A stretch of 59,652 nt of DNA, from contig NZ_FUIC01000002.1 of the NCBI RefSeq assembly GCF_900163695.1, positions 1 to 59,652 on the forward strand. The letters are read 5' to 3'. The notes below the pieces were generated by a model. That model searched no databases. It worked only from the letters and a program-made list of their open reading frames with translations, and was not told where the DNA came from. Both the position numbers and the translations under genes were made by a program. This DNA comes from Gulosibacter sp. 10 (GTDB lineage: Bacteria > Actinomycetota > Actinomycetes > Actinomycetales > Microbacteriaceae). This document shows, piece after piece, positions 7,686-16,870 of the stretch (position 1 is the stretch's first letter; each line of letters begins with the position of its first letter).

Positions 7686-9623
7686 TCAGTCGGCGAGCAG
7701 CTGGTGCTGCGCGAGCCGCCGGTACAGCGGCGAGGTCTCGAGCAGCTCCTCGTGCGGCCCGCGGCCCACGACGCGACCGTGGTCGAGGACGATGATCTCG
7801 TCCGCGTCCACGACGGTCGACAGGCGGTGCGCGATCATGACCATCGAGCGCCCCTCGGAGGCCCGCTCGAGCGCCTCGCGGATGAGGGCCTCGTTGCGGC
7901 CGTCGAGGGCCGAGGTGGACTCGTCCATGAGCAGCACCGGCGGCGCGGCGAGCAGCGTCCGCGCGATGGCCAGCCGCTGCTGCTCGCCGCCCGAGAGCCG
8001 CACGCCGGCCTCGCCGACCTGCGCGTCGAGCCCCTCGGGGGAGCGGTCGAGCACGTCGCCGAGGTTCACGCTCCGCAGCACCTCCGCGCACTCGTCGTCG
8101 CTCGCATCCGGGCGGCCGAGCAGCAGGTTGTCGCGGATCGTGCCGGCCAGCGTGGGCGCGTTCTGCTGGACGTAGCCCAGCCGGGAGCGCAGCTCCGCGC
8201 GGTCGAGCGAGCGCAGGTCGGCGCCGTCGAAGCGGATCGCGCCCGAGGCGGGATCGTAGAAGCGCTCGATCAGCGCGAGCGTGGTCGACTTGCCCGCGCC
8301 GGAGGGGCCGACGAGGGCGACCTTGCGGCCGCGGGGCACGGCGAAGGACACCTCGTCGAGCACGAGCGGCGACTCCACGGGCGCGGACTCGTCGATGCGC
8401 AGCAGCTCCTCCGCCGCAGTGCGGGCGCGGCGGCCGGAGGTGTCCACGAAGCGGTCGAAGCGGGCGCCCGCGTCCTGCTTGGCCCGAGCCGCGCGCACCA
8501 CCTGCTCGGGGTAGCGGAACGACACCGCCTCGAACTCGAGGGCGGGGGCGGCCGGATCGGGGCGGAGGTCGGCGAGCCGTACGATCGGGCCGAACGCGCG
8601 GTCCTCGGCGTCCTCCTCCGGCAGCCGCCGGATCTCCTCGATGCGCCCGAGCGCGCCCAGCGCCGAGGCGATCGCCGAGACGGCGCCGAACATGAGCCCG
8701 AGCGGGGCGATCATCATGAACAGGAACATGATGAAGGACACGAGCGCGGCCACCGTGGTCTCGCCGCTCGCGACGCGCACGCCGCCGACGCCGAGCACCG
8801 CCACGAGCGAGAGCTGGAGCGCGAGCATCGAGACCGGCACCATCACCGCGGAGATGGCGGCGATGTCGAGGCCGCGGCGGTAGGCGCCGTGCGCATCCGC
8901 CATCACGCGCTCCTCCTCGCGCTCGGTCGCCACCGAGGCGCGGAGCGTGCGCATCGCCGAGATCGCGCGCTCGACCGAGGCTGTGAGCTCGCCGACCTTC
9001 GCCTGCGCCGCCGCCGAGGCGGCGGCCACCTTGCGCGAGAGCAGCAGCACGGCGACGAGCGAGGCGGCGATGCAGCCGGCGGTGATGAGGAAGAGCACCC
9101 AGTCGAGCAGCAGCATCGCGATGATCGCGCCGATGAAGGTGAGCAGGCCGCCGATCGCCTCGATGAGCCCCTGCGTGAGCACCGCGCGCAGCAGCGTGGT
9201 ATCGCTGCCCACCCGCGAGACGAGGTCGCCGGTGCGGCGCGAGTCGAACTCCGCGATCGGCAGCCGCAGCAGCTTGCGCACGAGCTGGCGCCGGGCGTTG
9301 AGGACGATCCGCTCGCCCGTGCGCTGCAGCAGGAAGTGCTGGAGCCCGGAGAGCAGCGCCGCGACGAGGACGACGGCGATGAGCGCGTATACGATCCACG
9401 ACACGAACTCGCCGCCCTCGACCTGCTGGATGAGCAGGCCCATGAGCACGGGCTGGGCGAGGTCGAACGCGCTGCCGATGATCGAGATGACGACGATGAC
9501 CGCAATCATCCGCTTGTCGGCGAACAGGTACGGCCAGAGCTGGCGCAGGGATGCGCGCGGCGTCCCCTCCTCGCCGGTCGCCCGGTCGCGCCGGCGCCTG
9601 CTGGTCGGGTTCGAGTCGCTCAC
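7686..9623 (-). CDS. ABC exporter, fused membrane and ATP-binding domains, with an inserted linker
   Basis: Multidrug/lipid-type ABC exporter half-transporter of 645 residues, presumably a homodimer. The membrane domain covers about 25-325. The ATPase domain has A-loop Tyr371, Walker A GPSGAGKST (439-447), signature LSGGEQQR (543-550), Walker B VLLMDE with catalytic Glu568, and the H-loop in IAHRLSTV. Unusually, about 45 residues rich in Arg and Ala (374-418) separate the A-loop from the strand leading to Walker A. The GTG start at 9623 overlaps the stop of the HTH gene (GTGA) and follows AAGGA, so it is co-translated with that regulator. The cargo is unknown; control by the small HTH protein suggests an inducible efflux role. 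Confidence 0.88.
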   Translation of the reverse strand: MSDSNPTSRRRRDRATGEEGTPRASLRQLWPYLFADKRMIAVIVVISIIGSAFDLAQPVLMGLLIQQVEGGEFVSWIVYALIAVVLVAALLSGLQHFLLQRTGERIVLNARRQLVRKLLRLPIAEFDSRRTGDLVSRVGSDTTLLRAVLTQGLIEAIGGLLTFIGAIIAMLLLDWVLFLITAGCIAASLVAVLLLSRKVAAASAAAQAKVGELTASVERAISAMRTLRASVATEREEERVMADAHGAYRRGLDIAAISAVMVPVSMLALQLSLVAVLGVGGVRVASGETTVAALVSFIMFLFMMIAPLGLMFGAVSAIASALGALGRIEEIRRLPEEDAEDRAFGPIVRLADLRPDPAAPALEFEAVSFRYPEQVVRAARAKQDAGARFDRFVDTSGRRARTAAEELLRIDESAPVESPLVLDEVSFAVPRGRKVALVGPSGAGKSTTLALIERFYDPASGAIRFDGADLRSLDRAELRSRLGYVQQNAPTLAGTIRDNLLLGRPDASDDECAEVLRSVNLGDVLDRSPEGLDAQVGEAGVRLSGGEQQRLAIARTLLAAPPVLLMDESTSALDGRNEALIREALERASEGRSMVMIAHRLSTVVDADEIIVLDHGRVVGRGPHEELLETSPLYRRLAQHQLLAD

Positions 9624-9823
9624 TTGATCCTTCCGTATTTGCGGTGGGCCGCCTGCCTGGTCACCCCGAGGCAGGCGGCGATGGACTCCCACGAGAACCC
9701 GGAGCGGTGCGCGAGGCGGACGGCGGCGCTGAGCTCGCGCTCGATCTGCCGTCGCTGCTCGGTGAGCTCGCGGACGCGTCGGAGCGCGCGGTCGTCCGAT
9801 TCGCCGGTGGCTGCAATGGTCAT
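9620..9823 (-). CDS. Small helix-turn-helix regulator, probably autoregulatory
   Basis: A 67-residue protein: an acidic N-terminus, a charged helix (RALRRVRELTEQRRQIEREL), then a helix-turn-helix at about 42-62 (GFSWESIAACLGVTRQAAHRK), ending almost at once in RIK. No effector domain is present. The start is set by the promoter: a TTGACG/TAATGT pair with a 17-base spacer puts the transcript's first base at or next to ATG 9823, making a leaderless message; an in-frame ATG at 9862 lies upstream of the -35 hexamer and would not be transcribed. Two palindromes cover that promoter. It is co-translated with the ABC exporter. Exact family not recognised. Confidence 0.75.
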   Translation of the reverse strand: MTIAATGESDDRALRRVRELTEQRRQIERELSAAVRLAHRSGFSWESIAACLGVTRQAAHRKYGRIK

Positions 9824-9824
9824 G

Positions 9825-9844
9825 ACGTCAACATTAGTTGACGT
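9825..9844. promoter_or_regulatory. Palindromic operator 1 over the -10 region
   Basis: Perfect 8-base arms ACGTCAAC and GTTGACGT around ATTA. It contains the -10 hexamer and abuts the leaderless start, so bound protein would block RNA polymerase. Confidence 0.7.
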
Positions 9845-9859
9845 GCGCACCGACGTCAA
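9831..9859 (-). promoter_or_regulatory. Promoter of the HTH-ABC exporter operon
   Basis: On the minus strand, -35 TTGACG (9859-9854), spacer of exactly 17, -10 TAATGT (9836-9831). Transcription should begin around 9824-9823, at the ATG itself. Confidence 0.72.
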
Positions 9860-9870
9860 CATTCATTGAC
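9855..9870. promoter_or_regulatory. Palindromic operator 2 over the -35 region
   Basis: GTCAA-CATTCA-TTGAC, a near copy of operator 1 with its centre 28 bases away. It overlaps the -35 hexamer. Confidence 0.65.
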
Positions 9871-9881
9871 ATGAGGGCGGG

Positions 9882-10253
9882 CTAGTGCCACAGCACCGCG
9901 ATGCAGATATTCGCGAGGGTGAGGCCGCCCGCGGCCCACATGACGCCCGAGGGCACCGGGTCCTTCTTGCGGTTGAGGAACAGCATGACCACGACCACGA
10001 GCGCGACGAGCAGCTTGACCGTGAGCTTCACGCGGATGTCCATCGTGACGCCGCCGATCATCTCGTTCACGCCGAAGAGGAGGATGCCCGAGGCGAGCAC
10101 GAGCCAGCCCGAGTGCATCATGCCGGCGGGGATCTTCGCCTCGCCGCGCCCGATCGCCTTGAGCTGCAGGAACCACCCGCCGAAGAGCCCCGCGAGGCCG
10201 ACGAAGTGCAGGATGAGGAGGATGCTCTTGACGATTTCCATGGCTTCGAGCAT
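9882..10253 (-). CDS. Small integral membrane protein, unknown function
   Basis: A 123-residue protein with four predicted membrane helices (about residues 7-27, 47-65, 77-95 and 102-122). The first reads VKSILLILHFVGLAGLFGGWF. Short Lys/Arg-bearing loops, such as NRKKDPVP, suggest the cytoplasmic sides. Proteins of this kind are common in Actinobacteria as conserved hypotheticals; no motif points to a reaction. The start is ATG 10253 or, 12 bases in, ATG 10241. It follows ribA on the same strand after a 32-base gap and may share its transcript. Confidence 0.7.
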   Translation of the reverse strand: MLEAMEIVKSILLILHFVGLAGLFGGWFLQLKAIGRGEAKIPAGMMHSGWLVLASGILLFGVNEMIGGVTMDIRVKLTVKLLVALVVVVMLFLNRKKDPVPSGVMWAAGGLTLANICIAVLWH

Positions 10254-10285
10254 ATCGATTCCGCGGGCCCCGGGGCGCCGCGCGG

Positions 10286-10939
10286 CTAGGCCGGGTCCGT
10301 GCCCGCCGCTTCGCCGGGCTCGGCCACGTCGCCCGCGGGCCCGAAGGCGTCGAGCAGGTGCCCCATCCGCGCCGCCTTGGTGCGCATGTAGCCCTCGTTC
10401 ACCTCGTTGAAGCCGACCTCGAGGGGCACGCGCTCGAGGACCTCGATGCCGTTCGCCTCGAGCGACTCGGACTTGGCGGGGTTGTTCGTGAGCAGCCGCA
10501 CCCGGTCCAGGCCGAGGTCGGCCAGCGCGGAGGCCGCCGCCGCGTACTCCCGCGCATCCGCGGGCAGCCCGAGCGCGAGGTTCGCGTCCACCGTGTCGAG
10601 TCCGTCCTCCTGCAGGCGATAGGCGCGCAGCTTGTTGAGCAGCCCGATGCCGCGGCCCTCGTGGCCGCGCAGGTACATCACGACGCCGCCGTGCTCGGCG
10701 ATCACGTCGAGCGCCGCGTCGAGCTGGGGGCCGCACTCGCACTTGAGCGAGCCGAAGGCCTCCCCGGTCAGGCACTCGGAGTGCAGGCGCACGAGCGCTC
10801 CGGGCCGGGGCTCGCCCGAGATGATCGCGAGGTGGAGGTCCCCCGTCGTCGTGTCGGTGTACGCGCGGACGCGGAACCCGCCGTGCACGGTGGGCAGGCG
10901 GGTCTCGACCTCGAAACGGATGCGGGAGGGATCGGGCAT
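10286..10939 (-). CDS. ribA: GTP cyclohydrolase II
   Basis: First committed step of riboflavin synthesis: opens GTP to 2,5-diamino-6-ribosylamino-4(3H)-pyrimidinone 5'-phosphate with release of formate and pyrophosphate. The 217-residue stand-alone enzyme (not fused to RibB) has the zinc ligands Cys56, Cys67 and Cys69 in ECLTGEAFGSLKCECG, followed by VVMYLRGHEGRGIGLLNKLRAY and the LLTNNPAKS segment. The start at 10939 (MPDPSRIRFEV) matches family length and is preceded by GAAAG; a longer in-frame ATG at 10969 has no ribosome site. No other riboflavin gene is nearby. Confidence 0.92.
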   Translation of the reverse strand: MPDPSRIRFEVETRLPTVHGGFRVRAYTDTTTGDLHLAIISGEPRPGALVRLHSECLTGEAFGSLKCECGPQLDAALDVIAEHGGVVMYLRGHEGRGIGLLNKLRAYRLQEDGLDTVDANLALGLPADAREYAAAASALADLGLDRVRLLTNNPAKSESLEANGIEVLERVPLEVGFNEVNEGYMRTKAARMGHLLDAFGPAGDVAEPGEAAGTDPA

Positions 10940-10976
10940 GCTGCAGCTTTCGAACGGATCTGGGGCCATCGGAGGG

Positions 10977-11786
10977 CTATCGGCCGGTGAGGCGGTAGGC
11001 GAGGCCGCGCGCGCGGAAGCCGAGGCCCCAGGAGGTGACCCGCCAGAGCGCCTCGGTGATGATGCTGCGCGACATCTTGGACTGGCCGAGGCGGCGCTCG
11101 ACGAAGGTGATGGGCACCTCCACGACCCGCTTGCCGAGCCTCTCGAACATCCAGGCCATCTCGATCTGGAAGCAGTAGCCCGTCGAGCCGACGGGGCCGA
11201 GGTCGAAGCCGCCCAGCGAATCCGTCCGGTAGCCCCGGTAGCCGGCGGTGATGTCGCGCACGCGCGAGCGCAGCAGCACGCGGCAGTACAGGCTCGCCGA
11301 GCGCGAGAGCAGCTGCCGCTGCACCGGCCAGTTCTCGGTGGCGCCGCCGGGCACCCACCGGGAGCCGATCACGAGGTCGGCACCGCCGTCGAGCTCGTCG
11401 ATGAGGGCCGGGAGCCTCGCGGCCGGGTGCGAGCCGTCGGCGTCGAACTCGAAGAGGTATCGGTAGCCGCGCGCCTGGCCCAGCTCGAAGCCCCGCAGGT
11501 ACGCGCTCGCGAGCCCCTGCTTGCCCTCGCGGTGCAGCACGGCCACCCGCTCCTCGTCCTGCGCGAAGCGCTCGGCGATCGCGCCGGTGCCGTCCGGGGA
11601 GCCGTCGTCGATCACGAGCACGTCCACGCGCGGGGACGCATCGAGCACCGACTCGAGCACGTGCCGGATGTTCTCGGCCTCGTTGTAGGTCGGGATGATG
11701 ACGAGGGCGTCGCGCACCGCCGTGCGCGGCGCCGCGGCCGCCTCCTGCAGGGCGGCGACGCCCCGGATGCCTGGGTTCTCGGACAC
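10977..11786 (-). CDS. Polyprenol-phosphate mannose synthase (GT2 family)
   Basis: Family 2 glycosyltransferase of 269 residues that likely moves mannose from GDP-mannose to polyprenyl phosphate at the inner face of the membrane, supplying protein mannosylation and cell-envelope glycan synthesis. Motifs: IIPTYNEAENI (30-40), nucleotide-binding VIDDGSPDGT (59-67), metal-binding DAD (115-117) in FEFDADGSH, and the GYCFQIEMAWM and RRLGQSKMS segments typical of bacterial Ppm/Dpm1 proteins. It has no membrane domain, so it is the soluble catalytic type (Ppm1-D2-like). The start is a GTG without a clear ribosome site. GDP-mannose supply is encoded further along at 23.3 kb. Confidence 0.87.
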   Translation of the reverse strand: MSENPGIRGVAALQEAAAAPRTAVRDALVIIPTYNEAENIRHVLESVLDASPRVDVLVIDDGSPDGTGAIAERFAQDEERVAVLHREGKQGLASAYLRGFELGQARGYRYLFEFDADGSHPAARLPALIDELDGGADLVIGSRWVPGGATENWPVQRQLLSRSASLYCRVLLRSRVRDITAGYRGYRTDSLGGFDLGPVGSTGYCFQIEMAWMFERLGKRVVEVPITFVERRLGQSKMSRSIITEALWRVTSWGLGFRARGLAYRLTGR

Positions 11787-11803
11787 GGGAATCTGCGCCG
11801 GGC

Positions 11804-12847
<1,044 letters not shown>

Positions 12848-12870
12848 CTAGTCCCGGCGCGGGACGCGGG

Positions 12871-13716
12871 TCAGATCGTGTAGTCCACGACCACGGGGGA
12901 GTGGTCGCTCCAGCGCTGGTCGTAGGCGGCCGCGCGGTCGATCGTGTAGCCGGAGGCGAGCTGCGCGAGCGCGGGGGTCGCGACGTGGTAGTCGATGCGC
13001 CAGCCCGCGTCGTTGTCGAAGGCCTGGCCGCGGTAGGACCACCACGTGTAGGGGCCGGGGACGTCGCCGGACTGCTCGCGGCCCACGTCGTGCCAGCCGA
13101 GACCGGGGCCGACGGTGCCGTCGACCGCGTCGACCTGCTCGCCCGCGGGGCCGAACATCCGCGTGAAGTAGCCGCGCTCGCGGGGCAGGAAGCCGGCCTT
13201 CTTCACGTTGCCCTTCCAGTTCTTGATGTCGCGCTCGTCGTGGCCGACGTTGAGATCGCCCACCACGAGGGCGAGCTCGCGCTCCTCGCGCAGCTGCGCC
13301 ATCCGCTCGGCCATCGCGTCGAGGAACTTCCACTTCTCCTCCTGCTTGGGCGTCTCGGCCTCGCCGGAGTGCACGTAGCAGCTCACGACCGTGAGCAGGC
13401 GCCCGCCGACCTCGAAGTCCACCTCGAGCCAGCGGCCCGCGGAGTCGAACTCGTCCGGGCCGAGCTCGCGGCGCACCTCGCCGAGCGGGAGCCGGCTCGC
13501 GATCGCGACGCCCGCGCGGCCCGCGGCGCTCGCCTCGTCGAGCTCGAGGTTCCAGCTGTCGTCGACGAGCGCATCCACCTGCTTGCGGTTGGCGCGCACC
13601 TCCTGCAGCGCGAGGATGTCGACTCCCCGCTGCTCGAGCCATTCGCCCATGCCCTTGCGGTAGGCGGCGCGGATGCCGTTGACGTTGACGGATGCGATGC
13701 GGAGCGTTTCAGCCAT
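12871..13716 (-). CDS. xth: Exodeoxyribonuclease III (AP endonuclease)
   Basis: Base-excision-repair nuclease that cuts at abasic sites and trims 3' ends. The 281-residue protein has the endonuclease/exonuclease/phosphatase fold marks: NVNGIRAA (11-18), metal-binding Glu39 in LALQEVRA, VGDLNVGHDERDIKNWKGN, and the C-terminal catalytic WSDHSPVVVDY. The start at 13716 (MAETLRIASVNVNG) fits family N-termini; an upstream ATG at 13734 adds six residues. Both have weak ribosome sites. Confidence 0.92.
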   Translation of the reverse strand: MAETLRIASVNVNGIRAAYRKGMGEWLEQRGVDILALQEVRANRKQVDALVDDSWNLELDEASAAGRAGVAIASRLPLGEVRRELGPDEFDSAGRWLEVDFEVGGRLLTVVSCYVHSGEAETPKQEEKWKFLDAMAERMAQLREERELALVVGDLNVGHDERDIKNWKGNVKKAGFLPRERGYFTRMFGPAGEQVDAVDGTVGPGLGWHDVGREQSGDVPGPYTWWSYRGQAFDNDAGWRIDYHVATPALAQLASGYTIDRAAAYDQRWSDHSPVVVDYTI

Positions 13717-13733
13717 GCGGCCAAGTGTATCCA

Positions 13734-13817
13734 TCCCGGCGCGGGCGCGGGCCGCACTGCTCCACCGAAGCCGAAGGCAGCATCAGTCCTATCCGTCCCG
13801 GCGCGGGCGCGGGCCGC
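13734..13817. repeat. Pair of 22-base direct repeats between xth and yihY
   Basis: Copies at 13734-13755 and 13796-13817 share the core CCCGGCGCGGGCGCGGGCC. They are so G/C-rich that chance or local slippage is possible. They lie between the start of xth and the end of the YihY gene. Confidence 0.5.
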
Positions 13818-13845
13818 CCGGAGGGCGCCGGCCCCCGCGGCGGGG

Positions 13846-15117
13846 TCAGCGCTCGGGGCGCTTGAGCTCGACGTCCTCGGGGTCGAGGTCCTTGCGCTCG
13901 GCGTGCGCCTCGACCGGGACGTACCCCATCCGCCGCTCGAGCTCGTCCTCCTCGAGCCGCCGCTGCTCGTCGACGATGCGCTCGAACTCGCGGCGCAGCC
14001 GGCGCCGGCGCCACCGCGGGGTGTGCGCGAGCTCCTCGCGCACGTGGATGAGATCGGTCGCGAGGCGCTCGCGCCGGGCCTCGAGCTCGGTCTGGCGGGT
14101 GATCTCCTCCGCCTCCTCGTAGGTGAGGCGGCGCGGGGACTGCCCGAGGTCGTCCATCGTCACCTTGACCCAGGCGGCGGTGAACAGCAGCACCATGCAC
14201 AGGAAGTTGATGAAGATGAGCACACCCAGCAGGGCCGCGAAGGTCGCGAGCAGGGGGTTCGAGGAGGCGCCGCCGAGCAGCATCGAGCCGAGCTGCTTGA
14301 GGACCATCACGAGGAACCCGCCGAGCAGCGCGCCGGTCCACAGCGTCTTCGCCGGGATGAGCACCTCGGAGAGCACCCGCAGCATGCCCGCGATCACGAC
14401 CGAGTCGAACAGCAGCGCCACCGCGATGGTCACGATGCGGATGAGGACGGTCGTGAAGCCCGAGAGCTCGAGCGCGAAGAAGTCGTTGAGCAGCCAGGAC
14501 ATGATGCCGCTGCTCGCGGCGGTGAGGGTCACGGAGATGATCAGCCCGAGCGCGAAGAGCACGAGCAGCCCCAGGTCCACGAGCTTCATCTTCACGAAGC
14601 TGCGCTCGATCTTCGTCGGCAGGTCGAACATGGCCCGGATCGAGAGCCGCGCGCCGTTGAGGAAGTTCAGCGCCGTCCAGAGCGCCGAGACCAGCGCGAT
14701 CGCACCGGCCACCGTCAGCGAGGTGGTCTGGTTGAGGGTCATCAGGTCCTCGGCGCTGACGACGCCGTTCTCGCCGACGAGGCCCGGGACGGTGCTGTCG
14801 AGCGCCTCGATCATCGCCTGCATGATCTGCTGGTTGTTCGAGAGCACGATGCCCGCCACCGAGAAGAACACGAGGATGGCCGCGAACCCGGAGAACAGCC
14901 CGGAGTAGGCCATGCCGCCGGCGAGGGTCGTGCCGCGACGGCTCGACCAGTGCTGCACGGCGCGCATCGGGCGCGTCGCCTGCACCCAGGTCGCAGTCGC
15001 CTTGACCTTCTCCTGCGCCCCCGCGTCCTCGTCCACGGTCGGGAACGGGGGCAGGATGGTGGCGCGGGTGGTCGTCAGCTCTTGGTCGCCGGTTTCTTGC
15101 TCGCTGTTCGCAGTCAC
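13846..15117 (-). CDS. YihY/virulence factor BrkB family membrane protein with coiled tail
   Basis: Integral membrane protein of 423 residues with six predicted helices between about residues 70 and 325 and the family landmark ALWTALNFLNGARLSIRAMFDL. The function of the family is not settled; the old label ribonuclease BN is not supported. Unlike many homologues it carries a roughly 90-residue charged C-terminal tail (YEEAEEITRQTELEARRER onward), rich in Arg and Glu and likely helical or coiled-coil, in the cytoplasm. The start is GTG at 15117 with AGG upstream. It is divergent from ptsI across about 70 bases. Confidence 0.82.
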   Translation of the reverse strand: MTANSEQETGDQELTTTRATILPPFPTVDEDAGAQEKVKATATWVQATRPMRAVQHWSSRRGTTLAGGMAYSGLFSGFAAILVFFSVAGIVLSNNQQIMQAMIEALDSTVPGLVGENGVVSAEDLMTLNQTTSLTVAGAIALVSALWTALNFLNGARLSIRAMFDLPTKIERSFVKMKLVDLGLLVLFALGLIISVTLTAASSGIMSWLLNDFFALELSGFTTVLIRIVTIAVALLFDSVVIAGMLRVLSEVLIPAKTLWTGALLGGFLVMVLKQLGSMLLGGASSNPLLATFAALLGVLIFINFLCMVLLFTAAWVKVTMDDLGQSPRRLTYEEAEEITRQTELEARRERLATDLIHVREELAHTPRWRRRRLRREFERIVDEQRRLEEDELERRMGYVPVEAHAERKDLDPEDVELKRPER

Positions 15118-15187
15118 ACAGACAGCCTACGAAGAATTTCCCTAAGCTGACTCACGGTTTGTTCATCACGAGATTGTGAGGCTCAGC

Positions 15188-16855
15188 ATGGAGCTCAGCG
15201 GATACGGCGTAGGTTCCCGGGTCGCGATCGGAGAGGCCGTGCGGATGCCGGCGCCGCTCCCGGAGCCGAAGGACGTTCCCTTCCGCGGCGATGAGGCCGC
15301 GGAGAAGGCGCGCGCCGAGGCCTCGATCGCGGCGGTGCAGGAGGATCTCGCCGGCCGCGCCGCCACCGCCGAGGGGGCGATCAAGGAGGTGCTCGAGGCG
15401 CAGTCGCTCATGGCGGCCGACCCGACCATCGCGCAGCTCGTCGACCAGGCCATCGAGGGCGGCAAGACCGCGGAGCGCGGCGTGTTCGAGGCCTTCGCGA
15501 CCTACGCCGAGACGCTCAGGTCGCTCGGCGGCTACATGGCCGAGCGGGTCACCGACCTCAACGACATCTCCCAGCGCATCCGAGCGCACCTGCAGGGCGT
15601 GCCGGTGCCGGAGGTGCCCGAGCGCGACGCACCGTTCATCCTCGTCGCGATCGACCTCGCGCCGGCCGACACCGGCAAGCTCGACCTCTCGAAGGTGCTC
15701 GCGTTCGTGACGCGCGACGGCTCGCCCAAGGCACACACCGGCATCATCGCGGCGGAGAAGGGCCTGCCGGCCGTGGTGGCCGTGGCCGGCGCCGACGACA
15801 TCCGCGACGGCCAGGAGCTCATCGTGGACGCGGGGCGCGACCTCGTGATCGTGGAGCCCTCCGAGGCGGAGCTCGGGGCCGCGCGGGCCGAGCAGCAGCG
15901 CCAGGCCGAGATCGAGGCCGCACCGCTCGAGCCGGGCGCGCTCGCGGACGGCAGCGCCGTGAGCCTGCTCGCGAACGTCGGCAAGCCCGCGGACGCGCAC
16001 ATCGCCCTCGAGCACGGCGCCGAGGGCGTGGGGCTCTTCCGCACCGAGTTCCTGTTCCTCGACCGCGACGAGGCGCCCTCGAAGGAGACGCAGATCGCCG
16101 ACTACACGGCGCTGCTCGAGCCCTTCGCGGGCAAGAAGGTCGTCGCGCGCGTGCTCGACGCGGGCGCCGACAAGCCGCTGTCCTTCCTCAACGACGCCGA
16201 GGAGGCGAACCCGGCGCTCGGCATGCGGGGCATCCGCATCCTGCGCGAGAAAGAGACGCTGCTGCGCGACCAGCTCGAGGCGCTGCGCGCCGCGCAGGAC
16301 GCGACGGGCGCCGACCTCTGGGTCATGGCGCCGATGGTGGCGGATGCGGCCGACTCCGAGTACTTCACGAATCTGGGCCGCTCCGCGGGGCTGCAGACCG
16401 TCGGCTCGATGATCGAGGTGCCTTCGGCCGCCGTGGTCGCCGAGCAGATCCTCGAGACGAGCGATTTCGTCTCGATCGGCACGAACGACCTCACGCAGTA
16501 CGCGCTCGCGGCCGACCGGGTGCTCGGCACGGTCGCGAACTACCAGGACCCCTGGCATCCCGCGGTGCTGCGGCTCATCGGCATGATCGGCGAGGCCGGC
16601 GCGAAGGCGGGCAAGCCCGTCGGCGTGTGCGGCGAGGCCGCCGCCGACCCGCGCCTCGCCGTGGTGCTGGTGGGCCTCGGCGTGACGAGCCTGTCGATGG
16701 CGCCGCCCGCGCTCGCCGGCGTCCGGGCCTCGTCGGCGGAGCGGGCGCCGGGGGATCGGGCAGGCGTCAGCCGTCATCCGGCCTCCAACATTCCCTGTGT
16801 TGCTGCCCGCCGGGGCCGGGAGCGTGCGGCATTCGACGTGTCGGGAAGGGGGTGA
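15188..16855 (+). CDS. ptsI: Phosphoenolpyruvate-protein phosphotransferase (PTS enzyme I) with replaced C-terminus
   Basis: Enzyme I takes phosphate from PEP on His183 (in SPKAHTGIIAAEKGLPAVV) and passes it to HPr, driving PTS sugar uptake. The ATG follows GTGAGG. Residues 1-517 carry the whole family: HPr-binding helices, phosphohistidine domain, GLFRTEFLFLDR, VLDAGADKPLSF, SIGTNDLTQYALAADR, and Cys481 in GVCGEAAADP. After SLSMAPPALAGVRAS the usual closing helices of about 40 residues are absent; instead the frame runs through about 38 unrelated residues (RHPASNIPCVAARRGRE) to a stop. The other two frames do not restore the tail, so this is not a simple frameshift. No ptsH follows. Activity is uncertain because the lost part belongs to the dimerising PEP domain. 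Confidence 0.85.
   Translation: MELSGYGVGSRVAIGEAVRMPAPLPEPKDVPFRGDEAAEKARAEASIAAVQEDLAGRAATAEGAIKEVLEAQSLMAADPTIAQLVDQAIEGGKTAERGVFEAFATYAETLRSLGGYMAERVTDLNDISQRIRAHLQGVPVPEVPERDAPFILVAIDLAPADTGKLDLSKVLAFVTRDGSPKAHTGIIAAEKGLPAVVAVAGADDIRDGQELIVDAGRDLVIVEPSEAELGAARAEQQRQAEIEAAPLEPGALADGSAVSLLANVGKPADAHIALEHGAEGVGLFRTEFLFLDRDEAPSKETQIADYTALLEPFAGKKVVARVLDAGADKPLSFLNDAEEANPALGMRGIRILREKETLLRDQLEALRAAQDATGADLWVMAPMVADAADSEYFTNLGRSAGLQTVGSMIEVPSAAVVAEQILETSDFVSIGTNDLTQYALAADRVLGTVANYQDPWHPAVLRLIGMIGEAGAKAGKPVGVCGEAAADPRLAVVLVGLGVTSLSMAPPALAGVRASSAERAPGDRAGVSRHPASNIPCVAARRGRERAAFDVSGRG
16781..16793 (+). repeat. Left copy of a 13-base inverted repeat around the AbiEi/DUF559-like gene
   Basis: GCCTCCAACATTC here is matched by its reverse complement at 18122-18134. 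The pair brackets about 1.3 kb containing the endonuclease-fold gene and lies just beyond the point where ptsI loses homology. Confidence 0.5.
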
Positions 16856-16870
16856 GGGCGCCCGTACGAG

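Noticed and set aside
6369-9869. A very long open frame (over 1,100 codons) on the plus strand
   Set aside because: It lies opposite the IclR, ABC exporter and HTH genes, has His/Arg/Asp-rich low-complexity composition and no motif; typical antisense shadow in high-G+C DNA.
13734-13817. 22-base direct repeat as a mobile-element footprint
   Set aside because: The repeat is almost pure G/C, lies in 84 bases of intergenic DNA with nothing between the copies, and may be slippage.
16740-16855. A simple frameshift at the ptsI end
   Set aside because: Neither of the other two frames after 16740 gives the conserved closing helices, so the tail is lost rather than shifted.
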